Counted from the first letter of the stretch, positions 1-9,085 are shown. The stretch is DNA of 64,000 nt from Anaerolineales bacterium (GCA_030583905.1 CP129481.1:1736001-1800000), one strand, 5' to 3'. Program-made: numbers and translations. The notes: generated by a model not told the origin, from the letters alone.

Positions 1-224
1 GCGTGCGCGATTTTCGCGGGATTTCGGCAAACGCCTTTGATGGACGCGGAAATTACACGCTCGGTTTGCGGGATCAGTTGGTTTTCCCTGAGATCGAGTA
101 TGACAAAATCGATAAATTGCGCGGCATGGAAGTCACCATTGTGACCTCTGCGAAAAACGACGATGAAGCGCGCGCATTATTAAAAATGCTTGGAATGCCG
201 TTCACCAGCAAGAAGGAAGCGTAA
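1..224 (+). CDS. rplE: 50S ribosomal protein L5, C-terminal part (cut by window start)
   Basis: C-terminal 73 or so residues of L5, the large-subunit protein that binds 5S rRNA and contacts the P-site tRNA. The visible [17 protein letters not shown] and FPEIEYDK segments are typical of the L5 C-terminal domain, and the protein ends LLKMLGMPF plus a short basic tail. The gene begins before base 1; a GTG at base 3 is internal and encodes valine. It sits 3 bp before the S14 gene, the usual spc order. Confidence 0.97.
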   Translation, partial: VRDFRGISANAFDGRGNYTLGLRDQLVFPEIEYDKIDKLRGMEVTIVTSAKNDDEARALLKMLGMPFTSKKEA

Positions 225-227
225 TCT

Positions 228-410
228 ATGGCAAAGAAATGTATGCAATATCGTGAGTTGCGCCGCCGCCATACTGTGCAGGTGCGTAATCGTTGTCAGC
301 GTTGCGGACGACCGCGCGGGTTCATCCGCCGCTTTGGTCTGTGCCGTATCTGCTTCCGTGAATTGGCGTTGACGGGCAAAATCCCCGGCGTCGTAAAGTC
401 GTCCTGGTAG
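228..410 (+). CDS. rpsZ: 30S ribosomal protein S14, zinc-binding type Z
   Basis: Small-subunit head protein of 60 residues, the short zinc-dependent form. Two knuckles, C23-x2-C26 and C39-x2-C42, form the zinc ribbon, and the arginine-rich segments contact 16S rRNA. The length matches type Z S14, about 61 residues, rather than the zinc-free form of about 100. It is located between L5 and S8 with a 3-bp gap upstream, and is probably translated by coupling. Confidence 0.97.
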   Translation: MAKKCMQYRELRRRHTVQVRNRCQRCGRPRGFIRRFGLCRICFRELALTGKIPGVVKSSW

Positions 411-427
411 CCGGGTGGAGGAAGATC

Positions 428-841
428 ATGTCATTTACTGATCCGATTGCTGATATGTTGACCCGCATTCGCAACGCTGTCATGGCAAGCCATGCCCAGG
501 TTGCAATGCCCAACTCGAAGATTAAGTTGGAGATCGCCAAGATCCTCAAGGATGAAGGCTTTCTCGAAAGTTTTGAAGTGGTGGATGGCGAACACGAAGG
601 ACAGAAGGTCCTGCGCCTGAAGATCAAGTATGTTGGCGAACGCCGCCAGCGTCGCGCAGTGCTTTCCGGTTTGGAGCGTGTTAGCAAGCCAGGCCGCCGT
701 ATCTACACCAAAAAGACGGACATCCCTTGGGTGCTTTCGGGAATTGGCGTTGCCATTCTCTCGACCCCGAAGGGTGTCATGACCGGCGCGCGTGCCCGAC
801 AGTTGGGCGTGGGCGGCGAGATCATCTGCAAGGTGTGGTAG
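428..841 (+). CDS. rpsH: 30S ribosomal protein S8
   Basis: Primary 16S rRNA-binding protein of the small subunit, 137 residues. The N-terminus has the family signature [13 protein letters not shown], and the C-terminal half ends with [11 protein letters not shown], matching the usual ending in GGE(I/V)LC.VW. The start is set by GGAGGA six bases before the ATG. In E. coli S8 is the feedback regulator of the spc operon; whether that holds here cannot be read from the sequence. Confidence 0.97.
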   Translation: MSFTDPIADMLTRIRNAVMASHAQVAMPNSKIKLEIAKILKDEGFLESFEVVDGEHEGQKVLRLKIKYVGERRQRRAVLSGLERVSKPGRRIYTKKTDIPWVLSGIGVAILSTPKGVMTGARARQLGVGGEIICKVW

Positions 842-850
842 GAGTTTATT

Positions 851-1399
851 ATGTCTCGCATTGGTCGTTTACCTGTAGAAATCCCCAATGGCGTGCAGGT
901 GGAGCTGACTGGCTCCAAGGTACGCATCAAGGGACCGAAGGGTGAGATGCAGCGGGAGTTTTCCAGCCTGATCGGCATAAAAATGGAAGACAACCAGTTG
1001 AATATCACCCGCAATTCGGATAATCCTGAAGAGCGTGCCCTGCATGGAACCACCCGCGCTGTGCTTGCGAATATGGTCCACGGTGTTAGCCAGGGATTTG
1101 AAGTAATTCTGGAAGTGGAAGGTGTTGGATACCGCGCTGAAATGGAAGGCAGCAAGCTTGCCCTGTTCGTTGGTTATTCACACCCGATCAAGATCGATCC
1201 CCCCTCGGGCATCTCGTTCGAAACGGATGCGAAGACCCGCCAGATCAAGGTGAAGGGCTTCGATAAGGAATTGGTCGGCCAGGTGGCTGCGAATGTCCGC
1301 AAGGTGCGTCCGCCGGAGCCGTATCACGGCAAGGGCTTGCGCTATCTTGGCGAGCGCGTCCGCCGCAAGGCTGGTAAAGCTGGGAAAGGAGCCAAATAA
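851..1399 (+). CDS. rplF: 50S ribosomal protein L6
   Basis: Large-subunit protein near the factor-binding site, 182 residues, made of two tandem alpha/beta domains. It begins MSRIGRLPVEIP and carries the C-terminal L6 signature PPEPYHGKGLRY. An AGGAG stands six bases before the ATG. Length and order (S8, L6, L18) are normal. Confidence 0.97.
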   Translation: MSRIGRLPVEIPNGVQVELTGSKVRIKGPKGEMQREFSSLIGIKMEDNQLNITRNSDNPEERALHGTTRAVLANMVHGVSQGFEVILEVEGVGYRAEMEGSKLALFVGYSHPIKIDPPSGISFETDAKTRQIKVKGFDKELVGQVAANVRKVRPPEPYHGKGLRYLGERVRRKAGKAGKGAK

Positions 1400-1402
1400 A
1401 AC

Positions 1403-1768
1403 ATGGCTAAGAAGACTCGTGCTCAGGCTCGTGACAGCCGTCACGCCCGTGTTCGCAAACGCCTGGTGGGTTTGCCCGAACGCCCCCGCTTGAATGTGTT
1501 CAAGAGCCTTACCGGCATCTATGCCCAGATCATCGATGATTCGCAGGGCAATACCCTGATTTCCGCATCCACGGTCGACAAGGAATTGCGCGAACAGATG
1601 AAGGGTATGAAGAAGACAGAACAGGCGAAAGCCATTGGAAAAGCCATTGCTGAACGCGCCAAATCCAAGGGAATATCGTCGGTCGTATTTGACCGCGGTG
1701 GATTTCGTTATACCGGACGCGTCAAGGCTCTGGCAGATGGCGCGCGCGAAGGCGGCTTGCAATTCTAA
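1403..1768 (+). CDS. rplR: 50S ribosomal protein L18
   Basis: 5S rRNA-binding protein of the central protuberance, 121 residues. The basic N-terminus ([20 protein letters not shown]) and the C-terminal [21 protein letters not shown] segment are diagnostic. It starts 3 bp after the L6 stop, with an AAGGAG inside the end of rplF, so it is probably translationally coupled. Confidence 0.97.
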   Translation: MAKKTRAQARDSRHARVRKRLVGLPERPRLNVFKSLTGIYAQIIDDSQGNTLISASTVDKELREQMKGMKKTEQAKAIGKAIAERAKSKGISSVVFDRGGFRYTGRVKALADGAREGGLQF

Positions 1769-1810
1769 CAACTGCGTGACGGATAGTCCCGTCATTGTAT
1801 GGAGAAAGAT

Positions 1811-2356
1811 ATGGCAGAAAAACAATTTGATAAACAGGAATTCGAAGCGCAGGACGCCTTTGAAGAGCGTGTGATTGAAATTGCCCGTGTGGCGAAAGTC
1901 GTCAAGGGTGGTCGCCGCTTTCAATTCCGCGTGACGGTTGTCGTCGGCGACAAGAAAGGCACTGTTGGCATGGGTGTTGGGAAGGCAAATGCAGTCCCGG
2001 ATGCGATGCGAAAAGCGTCTGAACGCGCGCGAAAAGACTTGCGCGTAGTCAATGTCTCCGGCACCACCATCCCTCACGAAGTCCTTGGTAAGGTGGCTGG
2101 CGCGCGGGTTTACCTCAAGCCTGCCTCGGCTGGTACAGGTGTTATCGCCGCTGGCGGCGTACGCGCCGTGTTGGAAGTGGCTGGCGTGCGCGACATCCTC
2201 ACCAAATCCATGGGAAGCGCCAACGTCCTGAATGTCGTGATGGCTACGTTCGATGCGTTGGACGGCTTGCGCTCCCCGGCTGTGGAAGCGGCTCGCCGTG
2301 GAAAGCGCGCGGATGAACTGCTGCCGTTCTGGGAACGGAGGAAGCAACATGCCTAA
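1811..2356 (+). CDS. rpsE: 30S ribosomal protein S5
   Basis: Small-subunit protein acting in decoding fidelity and mRNA unwinding, 181 residues from the chosen ATG. An in-frame ATG at 1799 exists, but GGAG at 1801-1804 sits six bases before the ATG at 1811, so the later start (MAEKQFDK) is preferred. The double-stranded-RNA-binding-like domain ([18 protein letters not shown]) and the [12 protein letters not shown] segment of the C-terminal domain are present. The 3' end overlaps rpmD by 8 bp. Confidence 0.96.
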   Translation: MAEKQFDKQEFEAQDAFEERVIEIARVAKVVKGGRRFQFRVTVVVGDKKGTVGMGVGKANAVPDAMRKASERARKDLRVVNVSGTTIPHEVLGKVAGARVYLKPASAGTGVIAAGGVRAVLEVAGVRDILTKSMGSANVLNVVMATFDALDGLRSPAVEAARRGKRADELLPFWERRKQHA

Positions 2357-2546
2357 GAAAGAAACGTCCGGCAAAACGTTGCGCGTTACATTGGTTCGCA
2401 GTGCCATTGGCTATACCAAAGACCAGAAAGCCACTGTGAAAGCGCTCGGTCTGCGCCGTTTGCATCAAACTGTTGAGCACAAGGATACCCCCGCCCTGCG
2501 CGGAATGTTGAACAAGGTCATCCATTTGCTCAAGATCGAAGAGTAG
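2349..2546 (+). CDS. rpmD: 50S ribosomal protein L30
   Basis: Small large-subunit protein, 65 residues. The ATG lies inside the last codons of rpsE, with GGAGGAAG just upstream. Longer readings of the frame start inside rpsE and are not needed. It contains [25 protein letters not shown] and [15 protein letters not shown], typical of the L30 fold. Order S5, L30, L15 is the standard bacterial arrangement. Confidence 0.95.
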   Translation: MPKKETSGKTLRVTLVRSAIGYTKDQKATVKALGLRRLHQTVEHKDTPALRGMLNKVIHLLKIEE

Positions 2547-2555
2547 GTTATTGAT

Positions 2556-3011
2556 ATGAAACTTCACGATCTCGTACCCAATCCCGGGTCCAAAAAATCC
2601 AAGAAGCGCGTGGGACGCGGCATTTCGGCAGGGCAGGGCAAGACTGCCGGTCGCGGTACCAAAGGCGCAGGCGCGCGCTCCGGCGAAGGCGGCAACCTGT
2701 ATCGTCAGGGCGGCAATCTGCCTTTCTATCGCCGTCTGCCGTTCATGCGTGGTGAAGGTTTTACCCCGCCCAATCAGGTGGTTTACAACGAAGTGAACCT
2801 TGACCAACTCTCGCAAGCTTTCAAAGCCGATGCGGAAGTGACTCCCGAGTCCCTTGCAGAAGCCCGCCTCCTGCGCGATTCACGCAACCCGATCGTTGTT
2901 CTGGGTCGCGGCGAAATGACCATTGCCATCAAGGTTCGTGTTCATCGCGTCAGCGCTGGAGCCAAAGCCAAGATCGAAAAGGCTGGCGGCACTGTGGAAC
3001 TGATCGCTTAA
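2556..3011 (+). CDS. rplO: 50S ribosomal protein L15
   Basis: Large-subunit assembly protein, 151 residues. The glycine- and arginine-rich N-terminus (KKRVGRGISAGQGKTAGRG, then GRGTKGAGARSG) is the unstructured extension that threads into 23S rRNA. The C-terminal globular part has the family pattern around RVSAGAKAKIEKAGGTVE. It is followed 22 bp later by secY, the conserved neighbour. Confidence 0.97.
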   Translation: MKLHDLVPNPGSKKSKKRVGRGISAGQGKTAGRGTKGAGARSGEGGNLYRQGGNLPFYRRLPFMRGEGFTPPNQVVYNEVNLDQLSQAFKADAEVTPESLAEARLLRDSRNPIVVLGRGEMTIAIKVRVHRVSAGAKAKIEKAGGTVELIA

Positions 3012-3033
3012 CCTTCTAAAAGGATACTATTGC

Positions 3034-4416
3034 ATGAAAACCACTTTTTCAGGCTGGCGTTACCTTTGGAAGTCGGAAGATATTCGCCGCAAACTGATCA
3101 TCACGTTCATCATTCTCGCCATTTACAGGCTTGCGGCAAATGTGCCCGCCCCTGGCGTGAATCATGAAATTCTGTCCGCCTTCCAAAATTCAGCCTCCGG
3201 TCAGGGAAATTTCCTTGGCTTTCTCGATCTGCTTTCTGGCGGTACAGTTTCCAATTTCTCGTTGCTGTCCATGGGTGTGTATCCCTACATTACCGCCCAG
3301 ATCATCCTGCAATTGCTGATCCCGATCATCCCGTCTCTTCAACGCAGGATGCAGGAAGATCCCCGCGAAGGACGCCGCTGGCAGGAAAAGTGGACCTACT
3401 ACCTTGCAGTTCCGATGGCGGCTCTTTCTGCCATTGGGCAGATCAATATCTTCAACTCGCTCTCCATCCAGGGGCTTGGTCAGGCTATCCTTCCTTTTGG
3501 ACTGTTTAATGCAGACCAGGCGCTTTCCTCATGGACGGTATTGATCGCCATGACCGCAGGCACCATGTTCGCCATCTGGCTGGGTGAGTTGATCTCCGAA
3601 TACGGCATCCGCGGACAGGGTCTCTCCCTCGTCATCTTCGCAGGCATCGTCTCACAAATGCCTGCCAACCTTATCTCGCTCCTTTCCGACGAGCAGACGC
3701 GCTGGTTCATGCTTGCATTTGCCCTGATCGTCATTACCTTGATCGTGTACGCCATCGTTTATGTGCAGCAGGGACGCCGTAATGTTCCGGTCATGTACCC
3801 GGGACGCCGTGTCGGCAACCGCATGTCCATGCCGGTCAAAGGCACTTTGCCGCTGATGGTCAACCTTGCAGGCATGATCCCCTTGATCTTTGCCAGCGCT
3901 ATTCTGCAATTCCCGACCATCCTTGCCAGTTACTTTACACAAAGTGAGAACCCTGGCGTTCGCGAGTTCTTCCTGGGCATCCAAAACTTCTTTGGCGCCA
4001 CCGGCACCAGCAACTGGGGCTACTGGACAATCTACTTCCTGATGGTTGTGATTTTCACCTTCTTCTACACATCGGTCTTGTTTGACCAGCAGAATTACGG
4101 TGAAAACCTCCGAAAAATGGGAGCAACCGTCCCAGGCGTTCATATCGGCGCGCCCACCCAGAAATACCTCAGCACGGTCCAGCGGCGAATTACGCTGGTT
4201 GGCGCGGTCTTCCTTGGGTTGGTTGCGATCATGCCCTTCCTGCTCGGATTGCTGCTCAGCGCCATCGGGCTTGGAGCTGCAAGTTCGCAGACCGGCATTT
4301 TCCTCCTGACCTCGTCAGGCTTGCTCATCGTGGTTGGCGTGGTGCGCGATACCTTCCAGAACATCGACGCCGAACTGAAATTGCACGGCTATCAAGACTC
4401 GCTGCTCGTACGCTAG
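3034..4416 (+). CDS. secY: Protein translocase subunit SecY
   Basis: Channel-forming subunit of the SecYEG translocon in the cytoplasmic membrane, 460 residues with about ten hydrophobic segments. Recognisable parts are the plug region after the first membrane helix (FLDLLSGGTVSNFSLLSMGV), YPYITAQIILQLL, and the cytoplasmic loop with NVPVMYPGRRVGNRMSMPVK, which matches the ribosome/SecA-binding loop. AAAGGA precedes the ATG. It is followed 8 bp later by adk in the usual secY-adk-map order. Confidence 0.98.
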   Translation: MKTTFSGWRYLWKSEDIRRKLIITFIILAIYRLAANVPAPGVNHEILSAFQNSASGQGNFLGFLDLLSGGTVSNFSLLSMGVYPYITAQIILQLLIPIIPSLQRRMQEDPREGRRWQEKWTYYLAVPMAALSAIGQINIFNSLSIQGLGQAILPFGLFNADQALSSWTVLIAMTAGTMFAIWLGELISEYGIRGQGLSLVIFAGIVSQMPANLISLLSDEQTRWFMLAFALIVITLIVYAIVYVQQGRRNVPVMYPGRRVGNRMSMPVKGTLPLMVNLAGMIPLIFASAILQFPTILASYFTQSENPGVREFFLGIQNFFGATGTSNWGYWTIYFLMVVIFTFFYTSVLFDQQNYGENLRKMGATVPGVHIGAPTQKYLSTVQRRITLVGAVFLGLVAIMPFLLGLLLSAIGLGAASSQTGIFLLTSSGLLIVVGVVRDTFQNIDAELKLHGYQDSLLVR

Positions 4417-4424
4417 GAGACATC

Positions 4425-5075
4425 ATGGCGACCTTTATCGTCCTGCTCGGACCTCCCGGTGTTGGTAAAGGAACCCAGGCGAAGATTCTGTCCGAAAGGA
4501 CCAATCTGGCGCATGTGTCTTCAGGCGATCTCTTTCGCGAGAACCTTAAGAATCAAACCGAACTTGGAAAACTCGCCAAATCCTTCATGGATAAAGGTGA
4601 GCTTGTCCCGGATGATGTGACCATCAGTATGATCCGTGATCGCATCTCCCGTCCAGACTGTGAAGCTGGTGCAATTCTCGACGGCTTTCCCCGCACCCCA
4701 GCCCAAGCGGACGCGCTTGAGACAATGCTCGCTGAATTTGGCGGTGAAGTCAATCTCGTCCCGTACATCACCGCTGTCGAGACTGTTCTCGTCGAGCGCG
4801 CCAGCGGACGCTGGACCTGCCGCGAAAATGGACACATCTATCATCAAACGTTCAGTCCGCCCAAACAGGCTGGCATTTGCGATGTGGACGGTTCCGAGTT
4901 GTACCAGCGTGACGATGACAAGGTCGAGACTGTGACCAAAAGGATCCGGGTGTATCTCGAGCAGACCATGCCGCTGGTTGAGTATTATCGCAAAAGCGGC
5001 AAGCTGGTCGAAATCGATGGAACACAGACCGTAGAGCAGGTTACGAAGGAACTGCTTGCGGCGTTGGAAAAATAA
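4425..5075 (+). CDS. adk: Adenylate kinase
   Basis: Catalyses ATP + AMP to 2 ADP. The 216 residues are the long, LID-containing form. The P-loop GPPGVGKGT is at residues 9-17, the AMP-binding SSGDLFREN follows, and DGFPR is near residue 86. The LID at about 128-165 has C132-x2-N135 and C152-x2-D155. Zinc-type enzymes usually have C-x2-C and C-x2-C/D, so one ligand is replaced by Asn and zinc binding is doubtful. AGGAG is seven bases before the ATG. Confidence 0.97.
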   Translation: MATFIVLLGPPGVGKGTQAKILSERTNLAHVSSGDLFRENLKNQTELGKLAKSFMDKGELVPDDVTISMIRDRISRPDCEAGAILDGFPRTPAQADALETMLAEFGGEVNLVPYITAVETVLVERASGRWTCRENGHIYHQTFSPPKQAGICDVDGSELYQRDDDKVETVTKRIRVYLEQTMPLVEYYRKSGKLVEIDGTQTVEQVTKELLAALEK

Positions 5076-5129
5076 TATAGTGAATTGCAGGACGATACGC
5101 ATGTCCTGTTGAAAAGCAGGTTTTATTAA

Positions 5130-5900
5130 ATGAGTTTGGAACGCCAGGTCAATATAAAGACCCCTGCCGACTTGAAGATCATGAGGGAAGCAGGGCGCAT
5201 CAATGCCGCTGTACTGGCAAAAGTGAAGGAACTTTTACAACCAGGTGTGACAACAGCCGACCTCAACGCGGCTGCTGAGGAAGTGCTGAAGTCGCACGGA
5301 TGTGTATCGCCGTTCAAAGGCTATGGTCGTCCGCCGTTCCCTGCATCCATCACCGTCAGCATAAACGACGAGATGGTGCATGGCATCCCTCACCCGAAGC
5401 GCAGGCTGAAGGAAGGGGATATCGTCTCGATAGATTGTGGGACCATCTTTGAAGGGTTTGTCGCAGACTCCGCTTTCACTGCCGGGGTCGGGGAGATCTC
5501 TCCCGAAGCGGCAAAACTGCTGGAGATCACCGAAAGCGCGTTATATGCCGGCATCGAAAAGATGCGAAAAGGCAGGCGCACAGGCGATGTTTCAGCAGCG
5601 ATACAGAACCATGTGGAAAGCCGTGGTCTCCACGTCACCCGTGAATACACGGGGCATGGCGTCGGGAAGAGCATGCATGAGGGTCCGCAGGTGCCAAATA
5701 TCGGCATGGCGGGAAGCGGTATGCTGCTCCGCCCGGGGATGACCATCGCGCTCGAGCCCATGGTGCTCGTAGGGACGCACGAAACGCGCGTCCTGCCGGA
5801 TCAATGGACGGTTGTGTCTGCTGACGGTTCTTTGACGGCGCATTTCGAACATACGATTGCCGTCACCGAAGGTGAGCCTCTCATCCTGACTGTCCTGTGA
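5130..5900 (+). CDS. map: Methionine aminopeptidase, type I
   Basis: Removes the initiator methionine from new proteins, 256 residues, pita-bread fold. The five metal ligands can be seen in order: Asp of SIDCGT, Asp of VADSAFT, His of TGHGVGKSMHE, Glu of ALEPM and Glu of FEHTIAVT. No N-terminal zinc-finger extension is present, so it is the plain bacterial type. It follows adk by 54 bp. The usual next gene, infA, is missing. Confidence 0.97.
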   Translation: MSLERQVNIKTPADLKIMREAGRINAAVLAKVKELLQPGVTTADLNAAAEEVLKSHGCVSPFKGYGRPPFPASITVSINDEMVHGIPHPKRRLKEGDIVSIDCGTIFEGFVADSAFTAGVGEISPEAAKLLEITESALYAGIEKMRKGRRTGDVSAAIQNHVESRGLHVTREYTGHGVGKSMHEGPQVPNIGMAGSGMLLRPGMTIALEPMVLVGTHETRVLPDQWTVVSADGSLTAHFEHTIAVTEGEPLILTVL

Positions 5901-5924
5901 GCGTCACAGACAACCGAAAAAATA

Positions 5925-5993
5925 TGGACGAATTTGTAAACAAACAGTATAATCAGACCTTTGGCTGTCCTGAGAACAGCCGCAAGCAAGGAG
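5925..5993 (+). promoter_or_regulatory. Promoter, leader hairpin and RBS before rpmJ
   Basis: TGGACG (5925-5930) and TATAAT (5948-5953) are 17 bp apart and would start a transcript near 5960. The leader then contains a perfect 6-bp hairpin, GGCTGT (5963-5968) with ACAGCC (5976-5981), and AAGGAG at 5988-5993, seven bases before rpmJ. This would give the alpha-operon genes their own promoter. The -35 matches at four of six positions. Confidence 0.6.
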
Positions 5994-6000
5994 ATTTTTC

Positions 6001-6114
6001 ATGAAAGTGTCGCCCTCCATTCGAAAACGCTGTGCCAAGTGCCGTATCGTTCGGCGCAAGGGCATTGTGTACATCATTTGCGAAAATCCAAAACATAAGC
6101 AGAGACAAGGGTAA
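6001..6114 (+). CDS. rpmJ: 50S ribosomal protein L36
   Basis: A 37-residue protein, [14 protein letters not shown] at the start and [11 protein letters not shown] at the end. It is the zinc-binding form, with C11, C14, C27 and H32 as the C-x2-C...C-x4-H ligands. Codons run from ATG at 6001 to TAA at 6112-6114, with a strong AAGGAG upstream. It stands between map and rpsM, its normal position apart from the missing infA. Confidence 0.97.
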   Translation: MKVSPSIRKRCAKCRIVRRKGIVYIICENPKHKQRQG

Positions 6115-6121
6115 ATGACCT

Positions 6122-6508
6122 ATGGCGAGAATTGAAGGTGTTGATCTGCCCCGCAACAAGCGGACAGAAGTTGGCTTGACCTACCTTTATGGCATTGGTC
6201 CCACGCGCGCGCGTCAGATCTTGACGGAGACCAAGGTCAATCCTGATACGCGTATCAAAGATTTGACGGAAGCGGAGGTTGCCTCCATCCGTGAATACAT
6301 ATCCAAACACTACAAGGTTGAAGGCGATCTGCGCCGCGAAGTTCAAATGAACGTCAAGCGCCTGATCGAGATCGGCTCGTATCGCGGTCTGCGTCATCGT
6401 CGCAATCTTCCTGTTAATGGTCAGCGCACGAAGACGAATGCGCGCACCCGCAAAGGTATCAAGAAGACGGTTGCGGGACGCGGTCGCCGACGTGGTGCGA
6501 AGAAGTAA
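6122..6508 (+). CDS. rpsM: 30S ribosomal protein S13
   Basis: Small-subunit head protein that contacts tRNA and the L5 bridge, 128 residues. It starts [14 protein letters not shown], contains the helix-two-turn-helix region [12 protein letters not shown], and ends with the basic tail [13 protein letters not shown]...GRRRGAKK. It begins 7 bp after rpmJ. Confidence 0.97.
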   Translation: MARIEGVDLPRNKRTEVGLTYLYGIGPTRARQILTETKVNPDTRIKDLTEAEVASIREYISKHYKVEGDLRREVQMNVKRLIEIGSYRGLRHRRNLPVNGQRTKTNARTRKGIKKTVAGRGRRRGAKK

Positions 6509-6536
6509 TCCTGTCCGAAAGGTAAATTAGAGAAAC

Positions 6537-6941
6537 ATGGCTCAGAGTGTTCGTTCCACCCGCCGCGCCTCCGGCGCGAAAAAAGGGAAGCGCACCCTGT
6601 CTCACGGACAGGTGCATATCTTTGCTTCCTTCAACAATACCATTGTGACCGTTACGGATAACGACGGCAACACCGTTGCCTGGGGCTCCGCCGGTTCCGC
6701 CGGTTTCAAGGGCTCGCGCAAAAGCACGCCTTTTGCCGCGCGCCTTGCCGCCGAGCAGGCGATCAAAGCCGCCCAGCAATTGGGCTTGCAGGAAGTGGAT
6801 CTATTCGTCAAGGGACCTGGTCCCGGACGCGAAAACGCCATCCGTGCAGTCCAGGCAATGGGCTTGAAGGTGCGTTCCATTTCCGATATTACCCCGGTGC
6901 CGCATAACGGCTGCCGTCCGCCCAAAAAGCGACGCGTGTAA
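6537..6941 (+). CDS. rpsK: 30S ribosomal protein S11
   Basis: Platform protein of the small subunit, 134 residues. [19 protein letters not shown] and [12 protein letters not shown] are the family signatures, and it ends [18 protein letters not shown], as nearly all bacterial S11 do. It lies in the conserved order S13, S11, S4. Confidence 0.97.
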   Translation: MAQSVRSTRRASGAKKGKRTLSHGQVHIFASFNNTIVTVTDNDGNTVAWGSAGSAGFKGSRKSTPFAARLAAEQAIKAAQQLGLQEVDLFVKGPGPGRENAIRAVQAMGLKVRSISDITPVPHNGCRPPKKRRV

Positions 6942-6957
6942 GTGAGGTTGTTGATAT

Positions 6958-7608
6958 ATGGCTAAATCATTAAGTCCGGTTTGTAAACTTTGCCGGCGCG
7001 AAGGCGAAAAACTTTATCTGAAAGGCGAGCGTTGCTTTACACCCAAGTGCTCGTTTGAAAAGCGCAGTTTCGCGCCCGGTCAGCATGGCCGCACTGCGAG
7101 CCGTGGCGGTATGGGTACGGGGCGCGCCTCCGACTTTGCCCGCCAGTTGCGCGCCAAGCAGAAGGCTCGCCGCATTTACGGCGTGCTCGAACGCCAGTTC
7201 CGCCGTTACTATGACACGGCGATCACCCGCCGCGGTCTGACAGGCTTGAACCTGCTCCAGATCCTTGAATCACGTCTCGACAACGTGATCTTCCGGCTTG
7301 GGTTTGCATCCAGCCGCGCCCAGGCTCGCCTGCTCGTTACGCACGGTCATTTCACCGTCAACGGGCGCCGAACCGACGTCCCCTCCATGCTTCTCGGCGA
7401 GGGCGATGTCATTACCGTGCGCGACGGCTCAAGCAAACTTTCCTATTTCAAGGAACTGTCAGCCTTTGCCGAAAAACGCAATTCTCCGAGTTGGCTCAAC
7501 CGCGACATCACAAATATGTCCGGTTCGGTTGCTCGCATGCCCGAACGGGCTGAAATTGATGGAAGTCTCGACGAACAGTTGATCGTCGAATACTACTCCA
7601 GACGCTAA
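6958..7608 (+). CDS. rpsD: 30S ribosomal protein S4, zinc form
   Basis: Early 16S rRNA-binding protein, 216 residues. The N-terminus carries C9-x2-C12, C26 and C31, the zinc-binding (C+) version of S4. The S4 RNA-binding domain follows ([36 protein letters not shown]). GAGGT lies nine bases before the ATG. In E. coli S4 represses its own operon at the translational level; a hairpin stands just downstream before rpoA. Confidence 0.97.
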   Translation: MAKSLSPVCKLCRREGEKLYLKGERCFTPKCSFEKRSFAPGQHGRTASRGGMGTGRASDFARQLRAKQKARRIYGVLERQFRRYYDTAITRRGLTGLNLLQILESRLDNVIFRLGFASSRAQARLLVTHGHFTVNGRRTDVPSMLLGEGDVITVRDGSSKLSYFKELSAFAEKRNSPSWLNRDITNMSGSVARMPERAEIDGSLDEQLIVEYYSRR

Positions 7609-7624
7609 TCCTCCAATTCGCCTC

Positions 7625-7655
7625 GGGTCGGACCTGATTATTGGGTAACCGACCC
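7625..7655 (+). promoter_or_regulatory. Hairpin between rpsD and rpoA
   Basis: GGGTCGG (7625-7631) pairs perfectly with CCGACCC (7649-7655) around a 17-nt loop in the only sizeable gap of this operon section. No T-run follows, so it is not an intrinsic terminator. A role in rpoA translation or mRNA processing is inference. Confidence 0.4.
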
Positions 7656-7684
7656 CGGGCATTTTCAAAAGGGACAGGTGAACC

Positions 7685-8653
7685 GTGACAGGTATCATCA
7701 CGAACATGGTTATGCCAAAGATCGAGCGCGAAGCAGAGGCTCGAAACTATGGCAAGTTCATAATTAGTCCGCTGGAAGGCGGCTATGGCGTGACGCTGGG
7801 CAACACCCTGCGCCGCGTCCTGCTTTCCTCCTTGGAGGGAGCGGCAATCACATCCGTGCGCTTTGCGGATGTTCTGCACGAATTCAGTGACATTCCCGGC
7901 GTGCGCGAAGATGTCATCCAGGTCATGTTGCAGGTCAAACAGATCCGCATCAAGATGGATGGTGTGGACAGCGCCCGCATGCAGCTTGAAGTACGCGGTG
8001 AAGGCACCGTCACTGCGGCAGATATCATCTGCCCGCCTGAGATCGAGATCGTCAACCCCGATACCTACCTCTTCACGGTGGATGGGGCAAAGACCAAGCT
8101 CGATATCGAATTCGTTGTCGAACGCGGACGCGGTTATTCCCCCGCCAACGAGCGCGCAGGGCATATGCCCATCGGCGAACTGCCCGTGGATGCCATCTTC
8201 AGCCCGGTCAAGCGTGTCAACTGGGAAGTTGCCTCCGCCCGCGTTGGGCAGAGCACGAATTACGACAAATTGATTTTGGAAATCTGGACGGACGGCACGG
8301 TTTCCCCTGAGCGTGCTCTAAGTTCCTCCGCCCGCATCATGATCGATCACCTGCGTTACATTGCAGGCATTAACGAAGAGATGCTGACAGTGGCGGTTGA
8401 GCGAGAAACAACCGGAAGCCGTTTGAGCAGTGAATTGGCGGAAACGCCTGTGGAAGCGCTGGACCTGTCTGTGCGCGTCTTCAACTCTTTGAAGCGTACC
8501 GGCATCACCACTGTGGGTGATGTGCTGGATCTGCTCGAAAAGGGCGAGACGGCGGTCATGTCCATCCGCAATTTTGGCGAGAAGAGCCTCGATGAACTTC
8601 GCGACAAAATGCGGGAGAAGGGCTTCCTGAAAGACCAGACATCGGAGAATTAA
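7685..8653 (+). CDS. rpoA: RNA polymerase alpha subunit
   Basis: Alpha subunit, 322 residues from a GTG start with AGGTG four bases upstream; an ATG at 7706 is the alternative. The N-terminal assembly domain has FIISPLEGGYGVTLGNTLRR and ERGRGYSPANER. The C-terminal DNA-binding domain, from about residue 255, has VEALDLSVRVFNSLKRTGI and RNFGEKSLDELRDKM, with the helices that contact UP elements and activators. It is placed between rpsD and rplQ as in most bacteria. Confidence 0.97.
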   Translation: MTGIITNMVMPKIEREAEARNYGKFIISPLEGGYGVTLGNTLRRVLLSSLEGAAITSVRFADVLHEFSDIPGVREDVIQVMLQVKQIRIKMDGVDSARMQLEVRGEGTVTAADIICPPEIEIVNPDTYLFTVDGAKTKLDIEFVVERGRGYSPANERAGHMPIGELPVDAIFSPVKRVNWEVASARVGQSTNYDKLILEIWTDGTVSPERALSSSARIMIDHLRYIAGINEEMLTVAVERETTGSRLSSELAETPVEALDLSVRVFNSLKRTGITTVGDVLDLLEKGETAVMSIRNFGEKSLDELRDKMREKGFLKDQTSEN

Positions 8654-8657
8654 GAAA

Positions 8658-9035
8658 ATGCGACATTCAGTAGCAGGTTACAGATTGGGACGCACAAAGG
8701 GCGCGCGAATTGCCCTGCGTCGCAACCTGATCAAACAATTCTTTACACACGAGCGGATCAAGACGACAAAAGCCAAGGCTGCCGCCATCCGCGGCGAAGC
8801 TGAAAAGCTGATCACGCTTGCCAAGAACAGTGCGGAAGGCACCGATGAACAGAAGGTGCACGCCCGTCGCCTTGTCATTTCCAGGCTGGGCGACAACCAG
8901 ATCATCAAACGCCTGTTTGACGAGATTGCCCCGCGCTTCACAACCCGCAATGGTGGTTACACCCGTGTTATCAAACTTGGTCCCCGCCTCGGCGACTCCG
9001 CCGAAATGGTGGTCCTTGAATTGGTGGAAGAATAA
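8658..9035 (+). CDS. rplQ: 50S ribosomal protein L17
   Basis: Large-subunit protein near the exit tunnel, 125 residues. It begins MRHSVAGYRLGRTKGARIAL, with RRNLIKQFFTHERIKTTKAKA following, a clear L17 signature. It ends with GPRLGDSAEMVVLELVEE. It starts 4 bp after rpoA. Confidence 0.97.
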   Translation: MRHSVAGYRLGRTKGARIALRRNLIKQFFTHERIKTTKAKAAAIRGEAEKLITLAKNSAEGTDEQKVHARRLVISRLGDNQIIKRLFDEIAPRFTTRNGGYTRVIKLGPRLGDSAEMVVLELVEE

Positions 9036-9085
9036 AGAAACATCTGGCGTGCAGTCATTGGCTTACTGCTGAAGGCTAACGCTAT

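Noticed and set aside
1178..2407. Long open frame on the minus strand across rplF, rplR and rpsE (409 codons)
   Set aside because: It lies antisense to three certain ribosomal genes, has no ribosome site, and its composition is that of a codon-position shadow in GC-rich DNA.
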